Notes: generated by a model from the letters alone, not told the origin. A stretch of 64,000 bases of DNA from Caulobacter vibrioides OR37 (GCF_000372645.1 NZ_APMP01000001.1:434001-498000), one strand, 5' to 3'; shown: positions 1 through 11,344, counted from the first letter of the stretch. Numbers and translations are program-made.

Positions 1-993
1 GTTGCCCTTCGGATCCCGCGAGACCGCCGATTGCGGGACCAGGAAGGCGCTGTTGTCGACCGCCTGGGCGAACCTGGCGCGCACGAACATGCCAGGCAGA
101 AGCAGCCCCCGCGGATTGGGCATCCGGGCGCGAAGCGTCACCGTGCCGGTGCTCGGGTCAACGACGACTTCCGAAAATTCGACCACGCCCGTCTGGCCAT
201 AGTCACTGCCGTCTTCCAGGGTCAGGCTGACCTTGGCGCTGGCCGGGGTCGCGCCGCCGGCCGCCAAGGCCCGACGAAGGGCCAGCATGTCGGCGCTCGA
301 TTGCTGGATGTCGACATACATCGGATCCAGTTGCTGGATGGTCGCCAGCGGATTGGCCTGGTTGGCGCTGACCAGCGCGCCGACCGTATAGAGCGACCGG
401 CCGATGCGTCCGCTGATCGGCGCCGGCACGGTCGTGAAGCGCAAATTGATCTTGGCCGTTTCCAGCGCGGCCTGCTTCTGAGCCAGGGCCGCGCCGGCTT
501 GACGGGCCGAGGCCACGGCGTTGGTGTAATCCTGCTTGCTCACCGCCTCTATGGCGACCAGCGGCTTGTAGCGCTCGGCCAGGGCGTCGGCCGCCTCGCG
601 ATTGGCGCGCGCGTTATCGACGTCGGCCTGCGCCTGATTGACCGAGGCGCGATAAAGGCTGGGATCGATCTGGTATAGCGGCTGCCCCTGCTTGACGAAG
701 GCGCCTTCGGTGAACAGGCGCTTTTCGATCACGCCCGAGATCTGCGGACGCACCTCCGAGCTCTGGTAGGCCACGGCGCGGCCGGTCAGTTCGGTCGTCA
801 GCGGCACGCCCGTCGGTTGAACCACGATATAGCCCACCGTCGTCGGTCCCTTGCCGGGCCCGCCCTTCTTGGCGTCTCCCTTGGGCGCGCAGGCCGCGAG
901 AGCCGTCATGAGAAGGAGCGCCGTGCATATGGACGCGGCGCGGTATGACGCAACCCGACGGTGATGAAACAAGACGACCTCTTTGTTTTTCAT
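1..993 (-). CDS. RND efflux periplasmic adaptor (AcrA/MexA family), 3' end cut by window
   Basis: Membrane-fusion adaptor that would link an inner-membrane RND pump to an outer-membrane channel. The reading frame runs open from an ATG at 993 to the window edge, so about 331 residues are seen and the C-terminus is missing. The N-terminus carries a lipoprotein signal with lipobox LAAC (Cys35). After it come the usual adaptor elements: a biotinyl-lipoyl half with PQISGVIEKR, an alpha-helical hairpin rich in Ala/Gln, and the second half with APISGRIGRSLYTVGA, then a beta-barrel segment. The cognate RND pump presumably lies beyond the left edge. It is transcribed divergently from katG. The family is secure; the substrate cannot be told. 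Confidence 0.9.
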   Translation of the reverse strand, partial: MKNKEVVLFHHRRVASYRAASICTALLLMTALAACAPKGDAKKGGPGKGPTTVGYIVVQPTGVPLTTELTGRAVAYQSSEVRPQISGVIEKRLFTEGAFVKQGQPLYQIDPSLYRASVNQAQADVDNARANREAADALAERYKPLVAIEAVSKQDYTNAVASARQAGAALAQKQAALETAKINLRFTTVPAPISGRIGRSLYTVGALVSANQANPLATIQQLDPMYVDIQQSSADMLALRRALAAGGATPASAKVSLTLEDGSDYGQTGVVEFSEVVVDPSTGTVTLRARMPNPRGLLLPGMFVRARFAQAVDNSAFLVPQSAVSRDPKGN

Positions 994-3530
<2,537 letters not shown>

Positions 3531-3546
3531 CCGGCGACATCCGATC

Positions 3547-3579
3547 AAGGGCGCTCGTCAAGCGGCGAGCGCCCTTTTT
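3547..3579 (+). terminator. Rho-independent terminator of katG
   Basis: A perfect 11-bp inverted repeat (3547-3557 with 3566-3576) with an 8-nt loop begins 16 nt after the katG stop and runs into a short T tract. The last bases overlap the end of the convergent phnX gene, so it may also limit antisense reading into that operon. Confidence 0.85.
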
Positions 3580-4399
3580 AGCGCCGGTCGTCAGGACGCT
3601 CGCAACGCGCGATCCGATCCTCGATTTCGGCCAGCACGGGCGGCAGGTCGGCGACGGTCTCGACGACATAGTGCGCCCCGGCGGCGCGCAGGGCTTCGGC
3701 GGACGCCTCGATCCGCGCGGCGCGCTCGACCTTGGGCAGCAGGGCCAGGGCGCTCTCTTCCAGGCCGACCCCATTGCCCGAGGCCGACAGTCCGATGGTC
3801 CAGGCGCCGACCTCCAGCCCCTCCCCTATGCCGACCGTGGCGTCATCGACCTTGACGCAAGCCCGCGCGGGCCAGGCGCCGAGTTCGACCAAAGCCTTCC
3901 ACATCATCAGCGGCGACGGCCGGCCCGCCGCCGTCTCGCCGGCGCAAACCACGACGTCGGGCGCGTAACCCTGCTCCGCCGCCAGCGGCAAGATGTCGGC
4001 CATCATCGGGCGGGTGTAGCCGGTGGTCGAGCCGATCCCGACACCCCGCGCTCGCAGGTCGGCGACGACCCGGGCGGCGCCAGGAATCAGCTTGGCGCAG
4101 TCGCGGGCGGCGGCCCGCATCTTCGGCTCGACGGCGTCATGCAGACGGTCGACATCGGCCTCGGTCGCGGCGGCGCCATGGCGCTCGCGCCAAACGGCGG
4201 CGATGCGCGGCATGGCCAGTAGAGCCCGAACGTGGTCGCGCTTCGCCTTGCCCATGTCCATGCGAGCCTCGGCCTTCGAGATCTCGACCCCAGCCTCGGC
4301 GAACACCTCGCGGAGCGCCACGACGGGCGCTCGGCATCCGAAGTCGATCATGGTGCCGGCCCAGTCGAACACGACAGCCCGGATGGCGCTCTGGCTCAC
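3578..4399 (-). CDS. phnX: Phosphonoacetaldehyde hydrolase (phosphonatase)
   Basis: HAD-superfamily enzyme that cleaves the C-P bond of phosphonoacetaldehyde to acetaldehyde and phosphate. The 273-residue protein has the nucleophile Asp12 in VVFDWAGTMID and the Schiff-base lysine at Lys53 in MGKAKRDHVRAL, which distinguishes phosphonatases from other HAD phosphatases. The distal HAD motif VKVDDATVGIGEG is also present. The start codon overlaps the stop of the upstream FAD oxidase by four bases (ATGA), so the two are translationally coupled. No AEP:pyruvate transaminase (PhnW) lies next to it, so the neighbouring oxidase probably supplies the aldehyde. Cytoplasmic. Confidence 0.95.
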   Translation of the reverse strand: MSQSAIRAVVFDWAGTMIDFGCRAPVVALREVFAEAGVEISKAEARMDMGKAKRDHVRALLAMPRIAAVWRERHGAAATEADVDRLHDAVEPKMRAAARDCAKLIPGAARVVADLRARGVGIGSTTGYTRPMMADILPLAAEQGYAPDVVVCAGETAAGRPSPLMMWKALVELGAWPARACVKVDDATVGIGEGLEVGAWTIGLSASGNGVGLEESALALLPKVERAARIEASAEALRAAGAHYVVETVADLPPVLAEIEDRIARCERPDDRR

Positions 4400-5541
4400 G
4401 CGGCGGTTCCTTGTTTTGGCAGGTCATAGAGGCCGGCGATGACCTCCTCGGCCAGGCCGAACGCGGTCGAGGCGCCCGTGCCGCTGGTCACGGTGACCAA
4501 CCGCACGCGCGGCATCGGCGCTTCCACCAGGCTATGCCCCCGGGCCGAGGCGTAGGTGCCGGTCCAACGCTCCAGCACCGGCGGCGGCGCCTGGCCGAAC
4601 ACCTTGACGAACTCATCGAGGATCAGGGCGTCGACGTCGTCGCGGGCGAAGGGATCGGGCGTCGGCGCATAGTGGTGGCTGTCGCCGACCACCAGCGAAC
4701 CATCGGCGCTCTGCACGACGATCAGGTGGATTCCGTGCTCCAGATGAGCGGCCTGTTCGGCCTCCAGCCGGGCGCGCAACGGTTCGGCCTGTGGCAGATC
4801 GGCATAGCCGAGATAACGGATCAGGCCGAGGTCGGACATCACCGGCGCCGGCAGCCGCCAGCCCGGATCCGCCAGCCTCAGCATCTGCAGCTTGCAACGC
4901 GTCACCTCGGCGCGCGCGAAGTGCTCGGGAAACAGGGTGATCAGGTCGTCGCCTGGGCAAGCGATGATGTTCTCGGCGCGGACGGGCCCGTCCGAAGTCT
5001 CCAGACGCCCGGTCTCGACGCTCCGCACCGCGACGCCGCGCCGGAAGGTCACCCCATGCGCGGTCTCCAGCCAAGCGGCGAGACGCGGGATGGCGGTGCG
5101 CGACTCGACGCGCAGATCGACCGTGCTGGCCAGGGCTCCCAACACGCGCCCCCCGCCCGGCAGCCGCTCGCCGAGATCGCCGGCGTCAAGCCATTGGCAC
5201 CCTTGCGCCATCTCGGTCTCGAGAAAGGCCTTCAGAAGGGTCTTGGCCTCTGGCCGACGCGCGACCATCGTGAGGCCGCGTTGCAAGACCTCGATCCCGG
5301 CGGCGGGCGCGATCTCGCTCCACACCTGGGCCGACCGACGGGCGCGCCGCCAGACCTCGCCCCGAGCCTGGCCCGTCACCGTCACGAAACCAAAATTGCG
5401 CACCGAGGCGCCATTGGCCTGGGCGTCTCGGTCCAGGACGAGGACTCGTTTGCCAAGCCGCGCCGCCGCCAGAGCGTGAGCCAAGCCCACGATGCCCGCG
5501 CCGACCACGGCCAGATCGAACTTCTGTTCCAAATCCGTCAT
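4396..5541 (-). CDS. pbfD: FAD-dependent (N-methyl-)aminoethylphosphonate oxidoreductase, PbfD-like
   Basis: Flavoprotein of the DAO fold: dinucleotide-binding motif VVGAGIVGLAHALAAARLG near residues 11-29, and a C-terminal FAD loop VTVTSGTGASTAFGLAEE. Length (381 residues) and direct coupling to phnX match the phosphonatase-associated oxidoreductase family (TIGR03364). Members called PbfD have been reported to oxidise 2-aminoethylphosphonate or its N-methyl form to phosphonoacetaldehyde, which PhnX then splits. Together the two genes would form a complete cytoplasmic route from AEP to acetaldehyde, phosphate and an amine. No phosphonate ABC importer is adjacent. The family call is strong; the exact amine substrate is inferred. 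Confidence 0.85.
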   Translation of the reverse strand: MTDLEQKFDLAVVGAGIVGLAHALAAARLGKRVLVLDRDAQANGASVRNFGFVTVTGQARGEVWRRARRSAQVWSEIAPAAGIEVLQRGLTMVARRPEAKTLLKAFLETEMAQGCQWLDAGDLGERLPGGGRVLGALASTVDLRVESRTAIPRLAAWLETAHGVTFRRGVAVRSVETGRLETSDGPVRAENIIACPGDDLITLFPEHFARAEVTRCKLQMLRLADPGWRLPAPVMSDLGLIRYLGYADLPQAEPLRARLEAEQAAHLEHGIHLIVVQSADGSLVVGDSHHYAPTPDPFARDDVDALILDEFVKVFGQAPPPVLERWTGTYASARGHSLVEAPMPRVRLVTVTSGTGASTAFGLAEEVIAGLYDLPKQGTAA

Positions 5542-5792
5542 TCCTTACCGCCGCGACGGCCTAGATCCCTTGCTAAGACAACCCCGCGACGTCGAGAGGA
5601 TCCAATGACCCTGTACGGCGGAAGCGGCCTAGAAAATGGAATTCAGGGTCGCCCAAACGGAGCATGACGCGCCGCGCGTCCAGAGCTTTGTGAACTCGTC
5701 CGCCATGCGCCGCCATCCTTTACTATCGGGCGCCTTGGTGACACGCGATTGAAGGTCAGCGAAGTCTTCAGGTCCGTTGACGGCATAGGGCC
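5542..5792. other. Intergenic region upstream of the pbfD-phnX operon
   Basis: About 250 bases lie between the pbfD start and the terminator of the phosphatase gene. The promoter of the pbfD-phnX operon should be here, but I find no Pho-box repeat and no copy of the TGGTATAGACCA operator. A 20-codon frame (5605-5667, plus strand) with a GAGAGGA-like ribosome site is the only coding possibility, and I do not consider it supported. Confidence 0.4.
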
Positions 5793-5832
5793 AAAAAGTC
5801 GAGGCCGGAAGAGGATGAGCCTCTCCCGGCCT
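5793..5832 (-). terminator. Rho-independent terminator of the receptor-phosphatase operon
   Basis: A 13-bp stem with one mismatch (5820-5832 with 5802-5814) and a 5-nt loop lies 29 bases after the acid phosphatase stop. On the minus strand it is followed by CGAC and five T residues. Confidence 0.8.
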
Positions 5833-5860
5833 GACGAGAACGACCTTCGGATCGGAACGC

Positions 5861-6577
5861 TCAGGGGGCCAGCTTGGCCGCCGCCAGTTCGGCCGCCGCC
5901 GCGTCGCGATCGGCCTTGAAGGCCGGATTGCGCAGCAGCTCCAAGGCCACCGCCGTCCCCAGCACCTGGCCGCCGACGATGTCGGCGCGGAAGTGCATCC
6001 CGCAAACCAGGCGGCTTTCGGCGTAGGTCTTGGCCCGCGCCAGCAGCGCCGGCGCGTGGCTGGGGGCGATGTCGGCCAGCACGACAGCCATGGAATAGCC
6101 CATGGTGGCGTGGCCGCTCGGATAGGAGCTCAGCGGCTCGTCCTCGCGGCTGCAGCTGGCCAGGCTGTTGTCGATCAGCCAAGGCCGCTTGCGCTGGAAG
6201 CGGTTCTTGGCGGCGTCGGCGGCGGCCTTCTCCTCGGCCCGGACCTCGGCCATCAGCTTGGCCGTGGCCGGAAGGGCCTTAAGGTCGAATCCCGCGCCCA
6301 TGGCGTCGGAGAAGATCGAGGCGTTCTTGGTCTCGTCGTCGCTCTTGGCCTGGGCCAGGGTCGCCGGCGTGCGCGCGGCGACCACCGCGCGCAGCTCGGA
6401 GAGCTCCGAAGCGGCGGCGGCCGAGCCTTCCGCCGGCGGCGGCGGCAGGATGCGGCTGGCGTCCAGTTCGGCGGACGACAGCAGATGGGCCTTGAGCTTG
6501 GCGTCCTGAGCGTGCGCGCCGCCGACCGCGACGGTAGCCAGCAGGAGCGAGCAGAGAATGATGCGCGGCTTGGTCAT
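5861..6577 (-). CDS. Periplasmic class A acid phosphatase (PAP2 superfamily)
   Basis: Non-specific phosphomonoesterase that would release phosphate from organic phosphates in the periplasm. It has an N-terminal signal peptide ending near AHAQ (residue 24) and 238 residues in total. All three motifs of the class are present: KX6RP (Lys124 to Arg131-Pro132), PSGH (153-156, in SYPSGHATMG) and SRX5HX3D (Ser188-Arg189, His195, Asp199). It follows the TonB receptor by 12 bases, so they form one operon ended by the terminator at 5793-5832. The Pho-box-like sequence ahead of the receptor suggests phosphate-starvation control. Confidence 0.93.
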   Translation of the reverse strand: MTKPRIILCSLLLATVAVGGAHAQDAKLKAHLLSSAELDASRILPPPPAEGSAAAASELSELRAVVAARTPATLAQAKSDDETKNASIFSDAMGAGFDLKALPATAKLMAEVRAEEKAAADAAKNRFQRKRPWLIDNSLASCSREDEPLSSYPSGHATMGYSMAVVLADIAPSHAPALLARAKTYAESRLVCGMHFRADIVGGQVLGTAVALELLRNPAFKADRDAAAAELAAAKLAP

Positions 6578-6589
6578 GATCTCTCTCGC

Positions 6590-8905
6590 CTAGAAGTTGG
6601 CCTTGACGGAAATCTGGAAATTCCGCTCGGGCTGGAAGTAATATTGGTCGTAGTCGGTCGTCTTGCCCTGCTTGATGTTCGTGGCCTGCTGGCTGTCGAA
6701 CAGATTGTAGACCGCGCCCTCGAGACGGTAGCGCCCCACGGTGTAGACCACCTTCAGGTCAGCCGATTGATAGGGCTTGATCCGGTAGGCCGCCGGTTCG
6801 CCTTCCGCGGACCACTGCTCGCCGGTGTACTTGTCGGCCAGCGACACCGACCATCCGCCCTGGCGGTACAGCAGGCCGACCGCCGCCGTAGACTTCGGCG
6901 CGCCGGAGATCTGCTTGCCGCCGGTGATGGTGACCGGCGTCCCGGCGATCGTGGTCGAGGCGCCCTGAGCCTTGGCCGAGTTCAACGAACCGTTGGCGAA
7001 CACGAACAGGTGGTTCAGCGCCGCGTAGGTCACCGAACCCTCGAGGCCCTTGTAGGTGGCGCCGCCCAGGTTGAAGTTCACCGTCTCGGTGCCGACCGTC
7101 GTGGTCTGCAGCTTGTTGGTGAAATCGATGTAGTAGACGTCGGCGTCCACGGTGACGCGGCCGCCGTGATAGATAACGCCAGCCTGATAGTTGGTGGATT
7201 CCTGCGGCTTCAGCTGCGACAGGTTCGGGTTGACCACCTGGGTGACGCTGATGTCCGGCAGCAGGAAGCCCGTCGCATACTGGGCATAGGCCGCCAGGTT
7301 GTCGGCGATCTTGTAGTTCGCGGTCAGGAAATAGAGCGTCTTCTCGAAGCGCTTGGAGTCGTGGAACGGCAGACGCGACTTCTGATTGACGTCGGCGTCG
7401 ACGAAGATCTTCTCGTTCACGTACTTGACGCCCGGCGTGATGGTCAGCGCCGGCGTGACCTTCCAGACGACATCGACGAACGGCTCGTACTGATCCCAGC
7501 CCGAGAACTGGTTGTACTCCAGGTACTGGGGCACGCCCGCCAGCACCTTCTGACGATAGTCTGGCGTGCGGCCGCCGTTGGCGCCGATGCCCAGGGTGGC
7601 GTCATAGTCCGACCGGAAACGGGGGCCGGTGTCGGCGTGTTCGAGCCAGAGGCCCGCCTTGATCTCGCCGAACGGAACCTGCTGGTTCAGGTGCAGGACG
7701 TCACCGTAGATCTTGTAGACGTTCAGCTTGGTGTAGCCGGGAATGTGACCGTTGACCGTGGGTTTGCCGCCCGGCGTGTAGGTGATCTGCAGACCCTTGC
7801 TGGCGGCGATGTCCGCCGGCGACAGGGTGACGTCCAGCGCCGACTCCGTATCGTTCTTGTAGTAGTAGGAGTAGAGCGTGTTCTCGAGCTTCAGAGTGTC
7901 GGTGATGCTGCCCGCGAGACGCGCGTAGTTGAAATAGGTGTGCTTGTTGACGACGTTGTACCCGTAGTAGTTCGGCGTCGTGGGATCATTGTTCAGGGCG
8001 TAGTTCTTGCCGTACAGCGCCACCTGGGTCAGCGTCGCGCCCGCGTTGTCGCTCTGATAGATCTTGGTGTAGTTCCAGGTGCCCAGCAACGTCAGGGCCC
8101 AGTCGCCCTTCAGCGGGATCACGCCGCGGACCAACTGGTTGTAGGCTTTGGCCTTGTTGTAGCTCAGATAGCCGTCGGTGCTCAGTTCCTGGAAGTTGAA
8201 CAGGAACTTGGCGCCGTTCAGCTGATCGATCTTGCCGGTGCTCAGCTTGGTCACCGCCATCCAGGTGTTCCACGAACCGCCCGTGATCAGCTGCGAGCCG
8301 CCGCGATCGTCGCTCACTTCCGGCGAGAACAGGTTGACCGAGCCGCCGAACGACGCCACGCCCAGTTGGCTGGCTTCGCCCGGACCGCGATCGACCACGA
8401 CCGCGCCGACCGTCGACGACGGGAAGAACGAGGTCGAGTGGTGGGTCGGGCCGTTGGCGTCCCCCCAGGGGATGCCGTCATAGGTGATGTTGTATTCGCC
8501 GTCCTTGAAGCCGCGCAGCACGGTCTTGGCCTCGCCCAGACCCGGGCCGTTGAATGACGTGCCCGACATGCTGGGCGCGAGATTGATGATCTGGTTGTAG
8601 TCGGCCGTGGTCGGCACGAACTGGTCGATGGTCTTGCGGTCGATGATCGCCTGGGGCTGGGTCGCGTTCAGCGAGGTCTTGGTCGGCGCGGCGTCAACGG
8701 CCTTGCTGCCGGCCGTGATGACCAACTCATCGACCCGGGTGCCGAAGTCGGCGTTTTCGGGGTCGATCTTCACGGGGTGGGTGCTGTCGGCGGGGTCGCC
8801 GGACGCGGCGGCCAAGGCGCCGGTGGCGACGACGCTCGCCGCCAGGATGGAACCCGCCAGCCAGACGGCCCTACGAGCGCGAAAGCGCGACAAAGAAGCT
8901 TGCAT
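6590..8905 (-). CDS. TonB-dependent outer-membrane receptor paired with acid phosphatase
   Basis: A 771-residue receptor with a signal peptide (cleavage near TGALAAASG), an N-terminal plug domain (about residues 70-200, with VLRGFKDGEYNITYDGIPWGD) and a C-terminal beta-barrel ending in the expected aromatic residue (SVKANF). Such receptors import substrates across the outer membrane using TonB energy. The closest functional clue is the phosphatase that follows it in the same operon and the Pho-box-like repeats 103-131 bases upstream of its start, which point to a phosphorylated organic substrate taken up under phosphate limitation. No iron-uptake genes are nearby. Family certain, substrate inferred. 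Confidence 0.93.
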   Translation of the reverse strand: MQASLSRFRARRAVWLAGSILAASVVATGALAAASGDPADSTHPVKIDPENADFGTRVDELVITAGSKAVDAAPTKTSLNATQPQAIIDRKTIDQFVPTTADYNQIINLAPSMSGTSFNGPGLGEAKTVLRGFKDGEYNITYDGIPWGDANGPTHHSTSFFPSSTVGAVVVDRGPGEASQLGVASFGGSVNLFSPEVSDDRGGSQLITGGSWNTWMAVTKLSTGKIDQLNGAKFLFNFQELSTDGYLSYNKAKAYNQLVRGVIPLKGDWALTLLGTWNYTKIYQSDNAGATLTQVALYGKNYALNNDPTTPNYYGYNVVNKHTYFNYARLAGSITDTLKLENTLYSYYYKNDTESALDVTLSPADIAASKGLQITYTPGGKPTVNGHIPGYTKLNVYKIYGDVLHLNQQVPFGEIKAGLWLEHADTGPRFRSDYDATLGIGANGGRTPDYRQKVLAGVPQYLEYNQFSGWDQYEPFVDVVWKVTPALTITPGVKYVNEKIFVDADVNQKSRLPFHDSKRFEKTLYFLTANYKIADNLAAYAQYATGFLLPDISVTQVVNPNLSQLKPQESTNYQAGVIYHGGRVTVDADVYYIDFTNKLQTTTVGTETVNFNLGGATYKGLEGSVTYAALNHLFVFANGSLNSAKAQGASTTIAGTPVTITGGKQISGAPKSTAAVGLLYRQGGWSVSLADKYTGEQWSAEGEPAAYRIKPYQSADLKVVYTVGRYRLEGAVYNLFDSQQATNIKQGKTTDYDQYYFQPERNFQISVKANF

Positions 8906-9247
8906 GATTGATCCCCTAGACCTGATCGACCGGCCGTTGCTTGGTCCGTGTTCGACAGTTGGCGGGTGAGAAACCGCGCGGCGCGGCTAGGGGCAAACCA
9001 AGCTTTGGTGACAGTTAAGTGTCTGTTTTTTTACAGTATCCACATTGGGGGAAATCAATCTTTTCGCCACGATGGGGCAAATCGCGAGATGGTTTTATAG
9101 AAGTCTTGCGCCCTCCCCATCCAGGTGAGACTCGTTCTCGACAGCTTGGCGGATTGAGCGCGATCGCCTGCTTTTCGGCTCGATCCCAGGGCGGCGAACG
9201 CCTTAAAGAGCCCTGACAAGTCTGAAAAATCGGGACACCCTCGCCGC
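8906..9247. other. Divergent promoter region between the receptor operon and the response-regulator operon
   Basis: This 342-base gap holds the Pho-box-like element at 9008-9036. It also holds an A/T-richer stretch (about 9030-9075) with two similar words, TGGGGGAAATC and TGGGGCAAATC, roughly 26 bases apart. I see no gene here. Confidence 0.5.
9008..9036 (-). promoter_or_regulatory. Pho-box-like triple direct repeat (putative PhoB site)
   Basis: Read on the minus strand, the words CTGTAAA, CAGACAC and CTGTCAC follow each other with 4-base A/T spacers (AAAA, TTAA), giving an exact 11-bp period. The known Pho box is two CTGTCAT/C half sites separated by four A/T bases. The last unit is a perfect half site and the other two match 5 of 7. 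It lies 103 bases upstream of the TonB receptor start and faces it. Confidence 0.6.
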
Positions 9248-9925
9248 ATGAAGCTCTTGGTTGTCGAAGACGACAAGGAAGGCGGCGCCTATCTGCGTCG
9301 CGCCCTTTCGGAGGCCGGTCATACGGTTGATCTCGCCGCCGACGGTCGCGAAGGGCTGATGCTGGCGGCCGGCGAGCCCTATGACGTCATCCTGCTGGAT
9401 CGGATGTTGCCCCAGCTGGACGGTCTGGCGATTCTGCGGACGATCCGGGCGGCGGGCGTGAAGACGCCGGTTCTGCTCCTGACAGCCCTGGGCGGCATCG
9501 ACGATCGGGTCGAAGGCCTGGAGGCTGGCGGCGACGACTATCTGGTCAAGCCCTACGCCGTCGCGGAACTGCTGGCCCGGGTGAACGCCCTGGCTCGCCG
9601 GCCGCCGCCGCAGGAGACTCCGTCGGTGCTGCGGGTCTCGGACCTCACCCTGAACCTTCTCAAGCGCTCGGTCACGCGCGCGGGCCAGCGCATCGAGCTG
9701 CAGCCGCGAGAGTTCCAGCTGCTGGAATATCTGATGCGCCACGCCGGCCGGGTGGTGACCCGGACCATGCTGCTTGAAAGCGTTTGGGACTTCCACTTCG
9801 ACCCCAAGACCAACATCGTCGAGACCCATATGAGCCGCCTGCGCGGCAAGGTCGATCGCGGCCACAAGCACGAACTGATCCATACGGTGCGCGGCGCCGG
9901 ATACTGCCTGCGCGAGCCGGACTGA
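9248..9925 (+). CDS. OmpR/PhoB-family response regulator
   Basis: DNA-binding response regulator of 225 residues. The receiver domain (1-115) shows the acidic pair in VVEDD, phospho-acceptor Asp51 in LLDRMLPQLDGL, Thr79 and Lys101 in DYLVKPY. The winged-helix output domain (about 130-222) ends with the usual THMSRLRGKV and VRGAGYCL motifs. It is followed after one base by its histidine kinase and then by an RND efflux operon in the same direction, so it probably controls that efflux system, as CopR/CzcR-type regulators do. I found no strong ribosome site, so the ATG was chosen by homology to the conserved KLLVVEDD amino end. Confidence 0.95.
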   Translation: MKLLVVEDDKEGGAYLRRALSEAGHTVDLAADGREGLMLAAGEPYDVILLDRMLPQLDGLAILRTIRAAGVKTPVLLLTALGGIDDRVEGLEAGGDDYLVKPYAVAELLARVNALARRPPPQETPSVLRVSDLTLNLLKRSVTRAGQRIELQPREFQLLEYLMRHAGRVVTRTMLLESVWDFHFDPKTNIVETHMSRLRGKVDRGHKHELIHTVRGAGYCLREPD

Positions 9926-9926
9926 G

Positions 9927-11249
9927 GTGTTCCGCTCGACCAGCCTGCGCCTGGCCGCCCTCTACACCACGGTCTTCGCCGTCTCCGTGGCGGCGCTAGG
10001 GGCCTTGACGCTGTTCGCGACGCGGGCGGCGCTATCCGAGCAGTTCGAAGCGCGCATTGCGTCCGAGTCCGCGGCGTTGGCGCAGGAATATCTGACAGAG
10101 GGCTTCGCGGGCGTCCTTCAGGCGATCCAGGAACGCGACCGCACGCCGGGCGCCCTGGACTATGGCCTGCGGGGTCCGCGCGGCGAGCCGCTGGCCGGCA
10201 GCCTGGCCAAGTCAGACGCGCCCCCGGGCTGGTCGACCGTGGTCCTCCCCTCGACCGAGGGCCGGCGCGAACCGGTCCGCATTCTGACCACCCGGCTTCC
10301 GGATGGTCATTGGCTGCTAGTCGGCGACGACGAGCAGCGGATCGAGGCGGTCGACGGCGCGGTGCTGCGCGGCTTCGGCGGGGCCTTTGTCGGCTTGGTG
10401 GTGCTGGGCGTGCTGGGCGGATTCGCGCTGAGCCGAGACGTCCACCGGCGTCTGGCGGCGATCTCCGGCACGGCGGAAGCCATCATCGACGGCGATCTGG
10501 CCCGTCGCGTTCCGGTGCGCGGCTCGGACGACGACCTGGACCGCTTGGCCATCACCATCAACCGGATGCTCGACCGCATCGCCCAGTTGATGGAGAGCCT
10601 GCGCCAGGTTTCCAATGATGTCGCCCACGACCTGCGCACGCCCCTGACGCGCCTCCGCCAACGGCTGGAGATGAGCCTCGGCTCCGAGGCCGAGCGCGGC
10701 GCGGCCATCGAAGGCGCCCTGGCCGACCTGGACGCCATCCTCGACACCTTCGCCGCCCTGCTGCGCATCGCCCAGATCGAGGGCGGCGCGCGGCGCGCGG
10801 GCTTCCGGCCGACCGACCTCTCGGCGATCGCCGGCAATGTCGCCGACGCCTTCATGCCCTCCGCCGAGGACGTCCAGCGGATTATCGTCCTCGACGCTCC
10901 CTCCCCCTTGCTGATCGAGGGCGACCCCGAACTTCTGACTCAGATGGTGGTCAATCTGGTCGAGAACGCGCTACGCCACACCCCCGCCGGCGCGCGGATC
11001 GTGGTCCAGACCTCGCGGCGAAACGGCCAGCCGACCTTGGCGGTCATCGACGATGGTCCCGGCGTTCCAGAGGCCGAGCGCGAGCGGGTCTTCGACCGCT
11101 TCCACCGCCTGGAGGCCAGCCGTTCGACACCCGGCAGCGGCCTTGGCCTGGCGCTGGTGGCCGCCGTCGCGAGGCTGCATGGCGGCGAAGCAACCCTGCG
11201 CGACGCGGGGCCGGGCCTTGAGGCCCGGGTTTCATTCCCCGCTTTGTGA
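9927..11249 (+). CDS. Sensor histidine kinase with HAMP domain
   Basis: Membrane sensor kinase of 440 residues starting at a GTG one base after the response-regulator stop. Transmembrane segments (about 8-32 and 148-170) flank a short periplasmic sensor of roughly 115 residues. A HAMP domain (about 171-225) precedes the dimerisation domain with phospho-acceptor His234 in DVAHDLRTPLTRLRQRLE. The ATPase domain has the N box (NLVENALRH), G1 (DDGPGVPE) and G2 (GSGLGLALV) motifs. The periplasmic domain has no Cys or Met cluster that would name a metal. It pairs with the upstream regulator and likely senses the substrate of the downstream efflux pump. Confidence 0.95.
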   Translation: MFRSTSLRLAALYTTVFAVSVAALGALTLFATRAALSEQFEARIASESAALAQEYLTEGFAGVLQAIQERDRTPGALDYGLRGPRGEPLAGSLAKSDAPPGWSTVVLPSTEGRREPVRILTTRLPDGHWLLVGDDEQRIEAVDGAVLRGFGGAFVGLVVLGVLGGFALSRDVHRRLAAISGTAEAIIDGDLARRVPVRGSDDDLDRLAITINRMLDRIAQLMESLRQVSNDVAHDLRTPLTRLRQRLEMSLGSEAERGAAIEGALADLDAILDTFAALLRIAQIEGGARRAGFRPTDLSAIAGNVADAFMPSAEDVQRIIVLDAPSPLLIEGDPELLTQMVVNLVENALRHTPAGARIVVQTSRRNGQPTLAVIDDGPGVPEAERERVFDRFHRLEASRSTPGSGLGLALVAAVARLHGGEATLRDAGPGLEARVSFPAL

Positions 11250-11344
11250 CGGCTTCGCGACCGGAACATTGGCATTTCACAATCCCCCAGCCATGTGGCG
11301 GCCAGCCGAGCGCCCCTAGGGCAATCTCCTTCAAGGAGACGACC

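Noticed and set aside
5605-5667. 20-codon frame with a GAGAGGA ribosome-like site upstream of pbfD
   Set aside because: Too short, no conserved feature, and no gene follows it that would make it a leader peptide.
5993-8557. Open frame of 854 codons on the plus strand opposite the phosphatase and TonB receptor genes
   Set aside because: Arg/Val/Gly-rich composition without domains; it crosses two genuine genes, so it is a mirror of their codon bias.
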